A DNA stretch of 64,000 nucleotides, from positions 90,633,648-90,697,647 of the forward strand of contig OZ020267.1 of NCBI GenBank assembly GCA_963971225.1, written 5' to 3'. The position numbers and the translations under genes were made by a program. This DNA comes from Melieria omissa (Eukaryota; Arthropoda; Insecta; Diptera; Ulidiidae). Below are positions 1 to 11,452 of the stretch, piece by piece; the stretch's first letter is position 1; every line of letters begins with the position of its first letter. The notes beneath the pieces were generated by a model. It did not search any database. It saw nothing but the letters and a program-made list of their open reading frames with translations, and had not been told where the DNA came from.

Positions 1-3000
1 AAATTTGCAGCTTGGGGCAGGTTTGCCTTGTAAAAGATGTTGATGCGTAAGTTTAGTGTGTCCGAGTCGTAGTCTGGTGAAGATGAGGCTTTCTGGAAAG
101 TTTGATGTTGGCAGGAGCAATTTGTGGCGGCTAGGATTGAGCGCGCTATAGTGGTGTTGATAATTAAGCCATCGGAAGTGTTTTTTTATCCAGATTGGTT
201 TTGGCTAGTCGGAGTAAATCTTTCTTGGTGGATGTAGGAAAACATATTGTTGGAGAGATTGCCACATCTTTGGCTGCATGATCTGCCGCTTCGTTCCCTG
301 CTATATTGCAGTGCCCCGGTATCCACATAAGCTTAATTTTATTTCGGTGCTGTATTAATTTGTCACGGATTTTAGATGTTATAGTGCAATGGTTTGCTAT
401 ATTATGAACAGCAGTAATCACAGACTTGCTATCCGAGCACACAATGTGTTTGCCTTTTAGGTGAGATACATAGTCAATGGCTTTGCTGATTGCAAGCGCT
501 TCCGCTGTGAATATGGAGCATTCAGAGAACAATAGGCCTTGGGCAATTAAAGACGAGTCATCGTGCACTACCGCAAAAGACGTGTGGTTGGGATTTTTTG
601 AACCATCAGTAAAGATAAATTTCCAGCCCTGAGTTTTGAGTTTGTCCTTCTCGTTCAGGAATAGTTGCTGGTATATTTGTTTACTGGTATTTTGTTTTGG
701 GCGATTGAATAGTGTGCTGATGAGTGAGCCATCTTGTAGCTGCCATGGTGGCCGCACGTTAGGTTTGTGGAGCGTTGGTGGTGCTGAGACCTGCAGTTCT
801 TTTGCATAATTTAGCACACGAAAAATTGTTGAAAGGCGTTTTGGCTCTCTTTTGCGTTTAATGGCCGCCATAGTGTCGTCATATAAAACTGGGTTGCTGC
901 AGATGAATAGTTTTGGTATAAGGCGTCCTGTAAGAAATTCGAGGCGATCGGTGATTTCGGGCAGACCCGCTTCAGTGAGAATGTTCTTGAAGGGCGTTGT
1001 CCGGAATGCTCTTAAGCTTCTACGAGCAGCTGTGTGGTAGGGTGCGAGTAACTGTTTTATTTCGCCCTTTGCTGCTGAATGACCATAAATAGGTAGCCCA
1101 TAGTCAATTATCGATAAAATTAGTGCTTTAACTACCTTGCAGAGTGTAGATGTGTGTGTGTATGCGTTTCTTGATGAGAGGTATTTGATAATATTAAGTC
1201 TAGTGTTAATTTTCTTTTTGATGTAAATACAATGTTGCTTAAAGTTAAATTGTGTGTCAAAAAATATACCTCGAATTTTTAGGGATTTGACATTGTTTAT
1301 ACATATGTTGTTATAAGTAAAGCTAAATTTATCACAAGTTGTTTTGCGGCATATATGTAGAGTATTACATTTCTCAAATGATATGCTCGCTCCCGAATGG
1401 AGCGACCATTCAGAGATGTCGTTTAGTATGTAGGTGAATATCCTCGTCAGAGCATTTAGGTCTTTGTATTTGGAAAAAATAAGTACATAATCAGCATAAA
1501 TGCAGTGATCAACATTGTATTTGTTAATTATTTTGCTGATTTCGTCAAATGCTATGATGAAGATAATCACCGACAGAGGCGACCCTTGTGGAATGCCATT
1601 AGCAAGTGTGCCAACTTCAGAGTAGAAATTATTTACTTTCACACGGAAGGTGCGATTCACTAAGAAGGATTTGATGAGGTTATAAATGTTTTGGCCGACA
1701 TTCCACTTTTGGAGTTGACGTAAAACAACATGTACTCCTATGCGATCGAAGGCCTTTTCAAAATCAAGGCTAAGAGCTGTTACATGGTTTTTGCTTGTTA
1801 ACGCGTTAGATACAAAGTGCTCAAAGTGTAGAAGGAAATCAACAGTTCCTTGGCTTCTCTTAAAAGCGACTTGGTTAGTGCTGATTAGCCTATTTCTTGT
1901 AGCAAACCACATAAGTCTGCTAGCAATTATTTTTTTTAATAGTTTGCTAATGCATGGTAATAATGAAATGGGACGATAGCTAGTTATTTGGTCGGACGGT
2001 TTCTGTGGCTTGAGAATTGGGACAACGCTGGCGCATTTCCAGCTGTGTGGAAACACTCCTGTTGCGAATATTGTGTTGTAAAGTTGTACTATGCTGTTTT
2101 TTAATACTATTGGAATTTTTTGTAGCATAGGATAGGAAATTTTATCATATCCTGGCGTTTTTCCTTTAGTGCTTGAAATAGCATTGTCAAATTCGCTTAA
2201 AGATATAGGGCTCTCAATAAGAGTGGCCGAGAAGACCAGATTAGAGGGGGCAGAGTATGGTTGAGCTAAGACATTTGCTTTTTCTGATTTGAATTCGGAG
2301 GAGAACATTGAGTCCATGGAATAGGAAGACCAGAATGATAAGAACGATTGACCTATTGTTGTAGGGCAGCTTATGTGACCTGTGGAAGATCTTATTGCGC
2401 CCATGTAGGATTGTTTGTGAGAGTTAGTGATTGATTTTATGTCGTTCCAGATCTTTTTTGGGCTGGACGTAGGGTTAATTTGGGATGTATAATGTTGTAT
2501 GCATGCACGTTTTGAAGACTTAGCAAGAAATTTGAAGCGCGCGTTTGTTTTTTTATATAGAAGCAAGTTTTCGTCCGTACGGTGCTTTTTATATTCGGCC
2601 CAAGTCTTTTGCTTTTCAGCACGGAGTGAGGTGAGTTCCTTACTCCACCACGGCACATATTTTTTGCGAGGCTTACTGCAAGATTGTGGTATATGGTAGT
2701 GTGCGCTATGACGAATAATTTTTTGGATCTGGGCGGCTTCTTTATTGACATTAGAAGATGGTGGGATTTTGTTCGACAACTCTTCACAGCCATTTTCATA
2801 TTTTGTCCAGTTGGCAAGTTCTGTAATGAATTTTGGAATTTTTTGTGTTCGTATGTGGCAATCTGAAGCTCTTAGCGTTGTTATTATGGGGTAGTGGTCG
2901 CTACCGTAAAGATTGTTTAGAATGTGCCAAGCGCATTTTGGAGCTATGTTAGCGGAAGAGAGGGTTACATCTACATCCGTAAAAGTGTTGTGCGTGCTAA

Positions 3001-3494
3001 AGTGGGTTGGTCTCCCATCATTAAGTATTATCAAGTTAGAGGAGATTACCACGTCTTCAATAATACCGCCTCTTGTGTTCACCACAGGCGTTGAAGTCCC
3101 CCAGCCATATAATTGGACTAGAGAAGCTTTTGAGTAGTGAGATTATGTCATGGGAAGAAAAACTTTGTTGTGGGGGGATGTATGTTGAGACTATTGTAAT
3201 TTTGATGTCGGTGTTAATTTCTATGGCGATGGTGGACAGATTGGAGTTGATAGGCAATCTTGTATGTGGAATATTTTTCTTTATTAACACCCCTATTCCC
3301 TGTTTATTTGAGGTATTTTGCGGTAGGTTGTGGAAATATGAAATGTATGGATTGATTGTTAATGGCTGTGTGCTGATTGAAAGGTGTGTCTCTTGTATGG
3401 AAATGAAAGATGGGTTGAATTCTTTTATGAGCAGCTGTAGCTCGTGTAGATTGTTGAAGTAGCCATTCATGTTCCATTGGAGAAGTTTTAGCAT
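1..3494 (-). pseudogene. I-like ORF2: endonuclease, reverse transcriptase, RNase H (frameshifted)
   Basis: The product would nick target DNA and copy the element RNA at the nick (target-primed reverse transcription). The N-terminus at 3,494 starts MLKLLQWNMNGY and carries the APE-type endonuclease, including QETHLS and GDFNA. A frame break near 3,060-3,085 moves the reading to the frame 3,085-164. That frame has the RT (GIPQGSPLS, and a YADYV version of the YADD box, so the second catalytic Asp appears changed) and RNase H (FTDGSKN, SDSKS, IPGHCNIAGNEAADHAAK). It ends at a stop at 164-166. A second frame break near 166-172 leads into a frame that stays open to position 1 and encodes RLRLGHTKLTHQHLL, the conserved C-terminal segment of I-type ORF2. 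Frame breaks and the YADY change make it defective. Confidence 0.85.
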
Positions 3495-3533
3495 TGGAGA
3501 TATTTAATGATTGTATAGAGATTTGCTATGAGA

Positions 3534-4784
3534 TTAGTTAATTTTAGAGAGTGAGCTATTTGGAGAGGGCGAGAGTGAAAGTGGATCAACGGTTGTTATA
3601 TCTTTATTGTTGTTGCCTGGAAAGGAGAGTTCGTTTGTATGAAAAGACGTATGGTCATCGACTTTGGGGGAGGAGATGGAAATTAAATTGCTTGGTACAG
3701 TGTCGTTGTTTTCATGAAGAATTGGCCTGTGTGTGGTGAGGTTTTGAGTTTCTTGTTGATTATTACTGTTATTTAAACTACTTGATGGTAAATGAGACTT
3801 GTTGTTGATATTTTTCTTAGTGTAATTGTCTGAGTTTTGGTTGATACTATGAGTTCCAGAGTTGTTGTTGTTGGTTTCAGCACTGGCTGCCGCGGCAGCG
3901 TAAGAAATGGGAGAGTTGGTGGAAGATGATTGTAGTTTGTATAAATTAAGAGCTTCGCGAGCTGTACACTTGTTTGTTATTTTAATTTTTAATATTTCCT
4001 TAGCTTGTTTGAACTTGGGACAGTCGCTAGATATAGCGGGATGATCGGCGGAGCAATTCGCGCACATGGTACGTGTGCAGTCTAATGGAGAGTGTGGGGG
4101 AAGGTTGCAAGTTGCGCATGCTGGTGGTTTTTTGCAGAATTTGGCGGTATGACCTAACAGCTGGCAGTTTTTACACCGCATAGGTGTTGGGATGTATTGC
4201 CTTACTTTTACACTTCTCCATGCTACGTCGATTTTATCAGGGAGATTATAGAGGTCAAATGTAAGTAGGACGACGCCAGTTGGCTGCATTTTACCTTGAA
4301 CATTTTTAGCGAATTTATATACCGAGCAGACACCTTGCGGCGAGAGCTCATTAACAATTTCTTGTTCTGGAACGCAGTTCAGATAGGGGGCGTAGATGGT
4401 TCCCTTAGTGCAATTTAAGTTTTCGTGATATTTAGCTGAGATTCCGCAAATACCGATCAATTCTTTTGCTGCTATAAATTTTTCAGCCGCTGCTTTGTTG
4501 TTGGCTAAGATCAAGAGGCTGCCGTCGCGAAGCTCTGAAATTGATGAGATTTCTTTGCTTATTATATTCAAGGAACGGTGAACAGCAAAACATGAGTATG
4601 TGGCTAAAGGCTTGTTTTCGTCCAGGGAGCGGATGATGACAAATTTAGGGTTGGGTTTTTGAACAGAGGGCAATTCAGGGAATATTTTATATATATTATT
4701 TTTTCCAGCTTTTCTTTTTTTGGTAGGTATATCGGAGAGTATAGCGAACCGATTTGCCTCCAAATTAGGCGGCCCCGGCGGCAT
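3534..4784 (-). CDS. I-like ORF1, gag-like nucleocapsid protein
   Basis: This 416-residue open frame starts at the ATG at 4,784 and ends 40 bases before ORF2. Around residues 190-260 it has three Cys/His knuckles, CKNCQLLGHTAKFC, CATCNLPPHSPLDC and CANCSADHPAISSDC, the typical RNA-binding array of I-factor-like ORF1. The C-terminal third is rich in Asn, Ser and Thr and looks disordered. By family analogy it coats the element RNA to form the ribonucleoprotein used in retrotransposition. The frame is intact although ORF2 is broken. Confidence 0.82.
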   Translation of the reverse strand: MPPGPPNLEANRFAILSDIPTKKRKAGKNNIYKIFPELPSVQKPNPKFVIIRSLDENKPLATYSCFAVHRSLNIISKEISSISELRDGSLLILANNKAAAEKFIAAKELIGICGISAKYHENLNCTKGTIYAPYLNCVPEQEIVNELSPQGVCSVYKFAKNVQGKMQPTGVVLLTFDLYNLPDKIDVAWRSVKVRQYIPTPMRCKNCQLLGHTAKFCKKPPACATCNLPPHSPLDCTRTMCANCSADHPAISSDCPKFKQAKEILKIKITNKCTAREALNLYKLQSSSTNSPISYAAAAASAETNNNNSGTHSINQNSDNYTKKNINNKSHLPSSSLNNSNNQQETQNLTTHRPILHENNDTVPSNLISISSPKVDDHTSFHTNELSFPGNNNKDITTVDPLSLSPSPNSSLSKIN

Positions 4785-4965
4785 ACTGCTGCTTCATTTT
4801 GACGCCAGTCGATGGAGTAGTTTTCTGATTCTGCACTCACAAGAAAATGAAGGGAAAAAATAAGTTGAAAACCACAAACACTGTACAAAGCACTGAGAGT
4901 AGTAAGCGAGTGTGTACTAGAGAGAAAACGATCTGCACGGCTCGAAAGACAGTCGATGACTGTTA

Positions 4966-6883
4966 ATTTAATAAATTTATCGGTTTGAATTATTTCAAGA
5001 CCAAGACAATATTTTGCAACTCCAATATCTTTTATTTCAAAATCTTTCAAAAGTTCAATTTTAATATTCTCGATTGTTTCTATGTCATGCGATGCCACTA
5101 GAATGTCGTCAACATATATCAGAAGTAATGTAAGACGATTTTTGTCATGGCAATAAAATAAGCAAGGTTAATTTACAGAGAATTTGAATCCGATACTAGT
5201 TAATTTTGAGCTCAACCTTTTATACCACTGGCGTCCGGCCTGCTTAAGGCCATAAAGCGCTCTTTTAAGCACACAAACATTACCACCATTGTGCAAATTC
5301 TTAATCATATTTTTCGCGCGAACACCAATATTAGAATTTTTGCTTTCTTTCGACGCTATACGCTCTAGCATGACATTCAGCATATCCGGCACCTGCATAA
5401 GTACCTTTTCCTCTAACACACCATGGAGATAAGCCGTCACAACGTCAAACTGCCGGATATGCATTCCAAGATGTACTGATAGAGCCAGCATTAGGCGCAA
5501 CGTTTCCAGCCTCGCTACAGGCGCAAATGTTTGTTGATAATTCACACCTGGTATTTGGCTATAGCCTTTGGCTACGAGTCGAGCCTTTCGTCGCTCAATG
5601 TTGCCATCACACCCATATTTGTTTGTGAGCACAAAACGGCAACCAACTACATTCTTTGACTCAGGCGATTTTATTATCTCCCATGTATTATTTTTAATGA
5701 GACTTATCACTTCGCATTCTATGGCATCCATCCACTCGTCGCGCTCTGGCCCTGTCAAAGCATTGCGAATATTAATTTCGGCCACACCAGCAAACACTTC
5801 GTCTTCGATCTCGCTTGATTCGCCTTCCAATTCTGCTTCAGAATTATGCTCCGACGTCGGTGTATGAGAGCGAAAAATCTTACGTGGTCGCCCTCTGCGC
5901 CCTGTGCGTAGCAGCTTCGGCCTTCCAGGTGCTTTGCTTGCTGCTACGTTGTCGTCAGCTCGCACTTGTGGAATTGATTTGTCAACATTGTTGTTTATAA
6001 CAGACCAAGGGAAGAAATCGACGAATTTTCGGCTTTCACCACCGCTCGCTAAAAGTTGCTTTGAATTCACAATTAAATCATCGACTTCATCTGGTACGAG
6101 TTGCGGCTCATAAACTTCATTAATCAATTTAACATCTCTAGTGCAAATTACCTTATGCGCGTCTGGCAGCCATATGCGATAACCTTTTCTGTCACGTGGA
6201 TAACCCAAAAACACGCCTTCCACTGCTCTGGGTGCGAGCTTATCCTTGATCTGGTCCTTATCAAGAACCATCACCATGGAACCAAATATTCTTAAGCAAT
6301 GTAGGCTGGGCTTTTCTTTGTAGAAAACTTCATAAGGTGTTTTCCATCTTAAGCTGCTCGTGGGACACCTGTTGCGTATAAAACAAGCCGCTGAGACAGC
6401 AGATGACCAAAAAGACGGACTCATTCCTGACTGCAGCAAAAGACACCTTGCCATATCCAACAGCGTACGATTGAGTCGCTCTGCAACACCATTTTATTGT
6501 GGGGTTCGAGGAATAGACAATCTACGCACAATGCCGTGATCTAGAAGATATTTTTCAAATTCATTATTACAATACTCACGCCCATTATCTGATTGTAGGC
6601 ACTTTATTTTGTGACCAGTCTGCTTTTCCACAAAGGATTGGTACATTTTGAATGCATCAAACACGCTACTTTTGTCACGCAAAAAATATACCTCGCAACA
6701 TCTTGAGCTGTCATCCACGAAGGTGACGAAATATTTAGCTCGTTCAGTTGACTCCGTGCAAAAAGGTCCCACAACATCGGAGTGCACTATTTTTAGAATT
6801 TCTGTACACGGCGTGTGGCTCTTAGTAAATGGTAAACCAGCCATTTTTCCCCTTAAGGCACACCTCACAGCTCGAAATTTCAT
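4966..6883 (-). pseudogene. Copia-like pol: integrase and reverse transcriptase
   Basis: The 6,883-6,494 part holds the integrase catalytic core: IVHSDVVGPF, TFVDDSS and QSDNGREYCNNEF. It ends at an in-frame TAA at 6,494-6,496 directly after IPRTPQ; the same frame continues with NGVAERLNRT, so this is one nonsense change. From 6,460 to 5,168 the frame has the copia integrase C-terminal region and RT start (NTWEIIKSP, RYKARLVAKG-type KARLVAKGYSQ, QQTFAPVARLETLR). A second in-frame TAA at 5,168-5,170 precedes the YVDD active site (5,105-5,116). Coding continues to about 4,975, ending near QTDKFIKLT where the I-like element begins. Confidence 0.85.
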
Positions 6884-7633
6884 CCATGTTGCTTATATTA
6901 AACTTTGGTAGTAGGTATGCCGTTCTGCACTAATCTCACAATGTCTTTCCCGTTTAAATGTCCCAAACGACAGTGCCACTTCGACAGTTCGGAGCACTTC
7001 GTCAGGACTGCAGCGCATTCGACGCTTTCTCTTACGTAAAACAAATCGCCCTTACGATCGGCTATTAGCAACTTTTTACCATTCACATCACACACGTATG
7101 CACCGTCTTTCATAAAAGTAACTGTGTGACCCTTGTTCGTTATTTTTGCAATTGAAATGAGGTTTGTTCTGAGATCTGGAACAAACAGAGTATTCTTCAA
7201 CTCGATGCAACGATTACCACCATCACCAGCCGCTTCCATTTCCACTACACCTGTGCCGTGAACCTCACTACATGCTTGGCTCGCCAAATTAACTTTCATT
7301 TTTGACGATTTGAACATTTTTACGAAAGCACTTTCATCACTACACAAATGGGCAGTACACGCTGTCCAAAATCCATGCACGATTATTTGTTGCACTTTTG
7401 TTTTCCTCGGTCGCAGAATGGCACACCACGAATGATTCGTCCACGTTACGAACCTGTCTTTCTCCCTTCTTTTTCATGGGGCAAGCATTCGCCTTGTGTC
7501 CGATCACGCCACACTTGAAGCACCTGAATTTGTTTGTTTTTAGAAGAATTAAACTTGTGATCTCGGGCCAGAGTATCAGCAGCCATCGCAACAACAGCAC
7601 CCGAAGCCTGCGCTCGTGCTTCGCCTTCTTCAA
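6884..7633 (-). pseudogene. Copia-like zinc knuckle, protease and GAG-pre-integrase segment
   Basis: At 7,535-7,470 the frame encodes a CCHC knuckle, CFKCGVIGHKANAC, followed by a linker ending AWILDS, the start of the copia aspartic protease active site. The match then shifts frame near 7,385 (CTAHLCSDES continues it in another frame). Down to 6,898 comes the GAG-pre-integrase region with WHCRLGHLNGKDIVRLV. The second half of the HHCC zinc finger (CEVCLKGK) is in yet another frame near 6,870. So at least three frame breaks occur in 750 bases. The region would normally release mature gag and pol proteins and bind viral DNA ends. Confidence 0.78.
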
Positions 7634-8989
7634 TAATCTTAACTTTTAATATTTCCGCGGTAGATAACTTGTCCCGTGACTCAATTGCGCACCGAAAATT
7701 TTCGAAACTTGAAGGAAGACTATACAGCAGCATAATGGCTAGAAGATCACCATTTATTTGCACTTCCATGCTCTCCGTTTGTCAACGACATCAAAAAAAC
7801 GAGTAATGTGATCTTTGACGTCCCCTCCTTCATCCAGCTTCTGCAGCATGAGTTGCTTAAGGGGGTCGTCTAGTGTGAAGGCCGTATTTGTATGCCTTTT
7901 TTGACAGTCATTATTAAAAAAACCGTTCAAGTAAAATAACTTTTGAATTTTATTTCTTCTTTGAGTACATTTCGACAAAGTTTTATAATTATTTGAAGCC
8001 AATCTATTGATTAGTATCGGAGTTACACCACTCAACAGGAAGACGTAAAAAAAAAAGTTGCTCCACTGCTGCCATGATTCCGGGCGTTGTGATTATCTGA
8101 AATCAAAAAACCAAACGCCATTTCATTCCTGAGACTTCAAACTGCAAATTGAGCTAAAAGAAAGTTCGAATTCCAAAAAAAAGTATTTTTTTGCCTAAAC
8201 ATAAAAAAAATATGAGTTTTTCGACTATTTTTCACGTGCATATAATTGAAGAAAAAAAAAAGTAACGAAGCAATCTTAATTCTTTTAGCTTAATTTGTAG
8301 TTGGACATGTACTCAAGATGGTGTAAAAAGTTGAGCATTAATAGTTAAATAGTTTTTGAGATATCGTGGCAGCAGTTTTGAAAAAACGTGTTTTGAGAAA
8401 AACGCGTTTTTAAGTTGGAAGTTGGAGGTATGCGCTCCGCATACCTACTCCGGTTTACAAGTGCAACTTGATAACGGCTTCGAATTTACAAAAATCCATT
8501 TATACACGTCTTCTAAACATGTTTTAGAAGTGATTTATGAAAAAAAAACAAAAACGATTTTTTTGACCCGTCACACTAGACGACCCCCTTAAGAAGAGTC
8601 GCTTTGCGAGCTGGCCCCTTTGAAGCATAAATCGCCTCCAGCTTGACGCAGACATCGCGAGCTGTCTCACATCCTCTAATTTGTTTCAACTCCGAAGGCT
8701 GGATAGACAAAATAAGATCTGCCTTTGCCTTCTTATCTTGCTTCAACCACGTGGCCCTCGTGGAGTCACCTTCTGCCGGTATCACGCAGCTGCCATCCAC
8801 AAACTCCCACAGGTCGCTCTTTGTCAACAGCGCCTCCACCTGCAGGCTCCACGTATCGAAATTATCTTTCGACAAGAGTTCGGTGCGCGATGTAGTCGGG
8901 ACCGAGCTTGCTGCCATTTCAATTAAAAATTTATTGCGATCGGAATTTTTCGCTTCAGTGTCGTTCAAACTTCGCGTATCTGGGCCCAT
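7634..8989 (-). pseudogene. Copia-like gag split by a MITE
   Basis: The first part (8,989-8,593) reads LLSKDNFDTWSLQVEALL and GPARKATLLK, typical copia/1731 capsid. It resumes at 7,856 with QLMLQKLDEGGDV and, after a frame break near 7,765, with EVQINGDLLAIMLLYSLP. The insert plus one TTAA copy is 732 bases, a multiple of three, and the frame on both sides agrees, so the gag was open here when the MITE landed. The first ATG (8,987-8,989) lies inside the primer binding site; the more likely start is the in-frame Met at residue 25 (MAASSV). Confidence 0.82.
7861..8588 (-). mobile_element. 728-bp MITE with TTAA target duplication
   Basis: Perfect 18-bp terminal inverted repeats, starting GGGGGTCGTCTAGTGTGA, lie at 7,861-7,878 and 8,571-8,588. 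They are flanked by TTAA at 7,857-7,860 and 8,589-8,592. The inside is AT-rich with no transposase frame. TTAA duplications are characteristic of the piggyBac superfamily, so a piggyBac-mobilised MITE is the best guess; the family is not certain because the terminal bases are not the usual piggyBac ones. It interrupts copia gag. Strand is arbitrary. Confidence 0.85.
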
Positions 8990-8993
8990 AACC
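8981..8993 (-). promoter_or_regulatory. Copia-type primer binding site
   Basis: On the minus strand the LTR end CCCAACA is followed at once by GGTTATGGGCCCA. This matches what I recall as the Drosophila copia primer binding site, which pairs with an internal half of initiator tRNA-Met. It fixes the inner edge of the 5' LTR at 8,994. Confidence 0.7.
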
Positions 8994-9193
8994 TGTTGGG
9001 ACTTACCAAAGAAACCGACAAAAAAACCAATTAACCTTTATATAAATTCATTTTCCTTTATTCAGACAGAAAAACGTGTGTTCGATGTAGTAAGTGTTAA
9101 GAGCAACTACGCAAACAAAATGTAAAAGAAGAATGTATAAAGAAATAGAGTTGCCAGATCATTAACAATTTAAATCTTTATACAATATTGACA
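8994..9193 (-). repeat. Copia-like 5' LTR
   Basis: The inner edge is set by the primer binding site. The outer edge at 9,193 is chosen because the minus strand then begins TGTCAATATTG and ends CCCAACA (TG..CA). The SINE target duplication overlaps this outer edge, so the boundary is tentative. The partner 3' LTR is not in the window. Confidence 0.55.
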
Positions 9194-9199
9194 TGTATA

Positions 9200-9523
9200 A
9201 TAATTAATTAATTAATTGATTGGCACGACAGCCCGCTTACGCGAGACTAAGGCCTAGCTTCCCGCAACCACCCGTGTTGTGCGTGTGAATTTTGTACGCG
9301 GGTGGAAGGGACCTACAGTTTTATGCCGGTTCCGAATGGCAGGTTGGGAGCTTTTTCATAGGCAATTTTTACTCTCAGAGGTTTGCCATTTCCAGCTGAG
9401 AGGACAGCCACCGAAAGAGAAAACGAGTTTCCCGTTATTTTTTTTAGGTGTTACTACATGCAGAATTCGATCTTGCGACTCGTTGGACCGCGCACTAACC
9501 AACTGAGCCACGGCGGCTGTGTG
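9200..9523 (-). mobile_element. tRNA-derived SINE, copy 1
   Basis: The element is flanked by a 12-bp duplication TTGACATGTATA (9,188-9,199 and 9,524-9,535). Its minus-strand head has a perfect RNA polymerase III A box, TGGCTCAGTTGG (9,499-9,510), and a B-box-like GATCGAATTCT about 35 bases downstream (9,472-9,482). The tail is AATT repeats at 9,200-9,217. A second copy lies at 36,499-36,776. These are the hallmarks of a SINE copied by a LINE partner. No protein is encoded. Confidence 0.82.
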
Positions 9524-9546
9524 TTGACATGTATATTGTGCATATA

Positions 9547-9944
9547 AGTTTCTTTATTTATTTACTTTTCTTGGAGCTTCGTGAGCTCCGTTCTACTTAA
9601 GCTGCCTTAGTGAATTAACCGCCACCAATTCTTAAACCTACCCTAAAGCCCTACTCCGTGCGCGCCGTATCGTTTCGCTGATCTTGCAGCTCGTGCAAGC
9701 GATCGATCGACCATCAGCAGCAATGTCCACGATTCGCTGATCTTGCAACCCGTGCAAGAATCGAACGATCGATCGCCAGCAGCATTGTTCGAATCTGCTG
9801 ACGGCAGCTACCGCGAAGTAGCTGGGTCGGTGGCCTGCGCTGGCGACGACGACAGCAGTGTTGTTTGCTTACGCAACGATGTAGCGGGCTGCAGAGTCGC
9901 CGGCTTAATTTGTGGCGGCGGGTAGCGACGTCGTCGGGTTAACT
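9547..9944 (-). repeat. Gypsy 3' LTR
   Basis: This 398-bp copy matches 23,746-24,143 apart from about one base (A at 9,924 where the other has T). It contains two degenerate copies of a CTGATCTTGCA..CGTGCAAG dyad with GATCGATCG palindromes. The end of env lies inside it. Confidence 0.92.
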
Positions 9945-11387
9945 CCTCCCTTGCTTAGATCAAGGCCGCCCTCGGTCTTGGCCAAATTTCCTACGACCTC
10001 ACGGAGCTCGATTTTCCTGCTTCTCTTCTTTCGGCGCCGTTTTATTACCAAGATTGCGTAGCAAGCAATGAAGAGGATAGAGGTTAAGCAACAGGCCACC
10101 AGAGGGTGCGTCACCAATTTTTGCTTCATTTCGCCAATAAAATGCAGGTTCTCCATGTTCATTCGGTGCAGGAGGGGAAGACTCAAGATGTCCTGATGGC
10201 CAGTTATGTTTAGCAGGGGGAGCGCAGCCGTAATAGGTTGACGCATCGGAACTCCTTTCCGGTTGACATACGTGGTGCCGTTGATTTGGACTTCTCCCTC
10301 AAATGTCAGGAGATAAGTGCCGGTGACAGTTCTTTCAGTATCACCAGTCCCTTGCACCCTGACAGTACCGTCATTGATTACAACGATACCGTCGTCTATG
10401 ACAACTAATGGGTCCAGATGGTTAGGACGAGTTTTGCAATGTGCCACGCCGCCGGAGAACAATTGTAGAGCGCAGGTCGAATCAGTCCTTTCCCTGCAGA
10501 ATGTCGACGTTGTTGTTGGGGCGCACTCAACGACCGCCACCGTCAGTCCACTACAGTCGGCCACGACGCTACTATCCAGAAGAGACAGGACCATTCCGTT
10601 GTGCGCGACCGGGAAAATGCTAACTTTCTTACAACTAAGCTTAGGTTTAGGGTACTTTATAATAATATGTAGAACATCATTATTCTGCAAAACCTTAATA
10701 CTAGATACTTCCATAACTTCCGCTACACTTACACTTGTGAGCTGCTCGTTAACCACTAGCTTTATGTCCGAATCATCTAGGACTGTCGGATTTACAACGT
10801 TTATTTTAGCTAGTGCAATAGAAAGCATTAAGTTCTGAATTTCATTTGTTAGAATTCTATTTCTGGCCAAGGCAACCTCATAGAGGTGAGCAGTGTCAAT
10901 TTGTTTCTTCTTGGCCTCCCCAAGGAGAGAGTTGACAGTCTCAGTAAGTTTATTTATTCGCTCTTGAGTTTTTGTATTAATGACTACCTGTCTGTTGTTT
11001 GAATCAATGAGCTGCGCCTGATCGAATTTTACCTGTTCGAAATCATCAAAATCGGGAGTACCGGCAACTACTTTCAGGGCTGTGCCTAAAAAATTCAAAC
11101 TTCGGACTTGTCTATGGTGGATGTCTAGGGTTGAGAGAAGTGCCCACAAATGCCTGTTGTCTACCTCCAAGATCTTCCTCATGTGTGATTGCGGGAAAAG
11201 ATCCATCATTCGGTTGGTATCCTCAATCATCTCCACGTAGGCGGTCAGGTTCGTTGTATGCCTGAGGTACTGATAATTCTGCCAGATGATCACATCCCCG
11301 TCCAGAATTGGAATATAATCAGATTGGGTGTAGTCAGTTAGTTTGTAACCCGTCGTCATCGCGGCAAGGAGCAAGAGGAGAAATGAC
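9905..11387 (-). CDS. env: Gypsy envelope glycoprotein (second exon)
   Basis: This frame of about 490 codons matches insect errantivirus envelope proteins. In the family these sit in membranes and allow particle transfer between cells. Visible are a hydrophobic leader at the very start, an RQVR (RXXR) furin-type site near residue 88 followed by LNFLGTALK, the fusion-region signature, and a transmembrane segment near residues 420-442 followed by a basic KRRRKKR tail. The last codons run into the 3' LTR. There is no in-frame ATG before the leader; the first one is at 11,359, inside it. A splice acceptor at 11,388-11,389 and a donor near 23,597 would supply one. No nonsense codon or frameshift is visible. 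Confidence 0.88.
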
Positions 11388-11401
11388 CTGCAAGTGCAAG
11401 A
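11388..11401 (-). promoter_or_regulatory. Predicted env splice acceptor
   Basis: On the minus strand the sequence CTTGCACTTGCAG ends at 11,388, directly before the leader-coding frame of env. Exon 2 would start at 11,387 with the last base of a codon. The phase matches the proposed donor at 23,597/23,598. Confidence 0.6.
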
Positions 11402-11452
11402 TTAATGATTTCGTCCTCAATCATTGGCATGTGAAAAACTGCGACGAGGTTC

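Larger units (their letters stand above)
1..4965 (-). mobile_element. I-clade non-LTR retrotransposon, 3' end outside window
   Basis: The element is read from about 4,965 down to position 1. It has a gag-like ORF1 with three zinc knuckles, then ORF2 with endonuclease, reverse transcriptase and RNase H. That order and the presence of RNase H fit the I clade. It sits inside the RT coding region of a copia-like element: copia coding sequence stops being recognisable at about 4,965-4,975 and should resume left of the window. The exact 5' end and target duplication cannot be fixed because the 3' end is missing. ORF2 has at least two frame breaks, so this copy is not autonomous. Confidence 0.85.
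4966..9193 (-). mobile_element. Copia/1731-like LTR retrotransposon (5' LTR to RT, interrupted)
   Basis: From right to left the element has a short 5' LTR, a copia-type primer binding site, gag, a zinc knuckle, protease, integrase and RT. Integrase before RT is the Ty1/copia order. It is cut by a 728-bp MITE in gag and by the I-like element in RT. Its RNase H and 3' LTR would lie left of the window. Two nonsense codons and several frameshifts make it dead. The right edge is taken as 9,193, giving an LTR that begins TGTCA and ends CAACA on the minus strand, but no TSD is available to confirm this. Confidence 0.8.

Noticed and set aside
9499..9523. tRNA gene at the SINE head
   Set aside because: A-box and B-box similarity exists but no cloverleaf could be folded by eye, and the unit has target duplications and a second copy.
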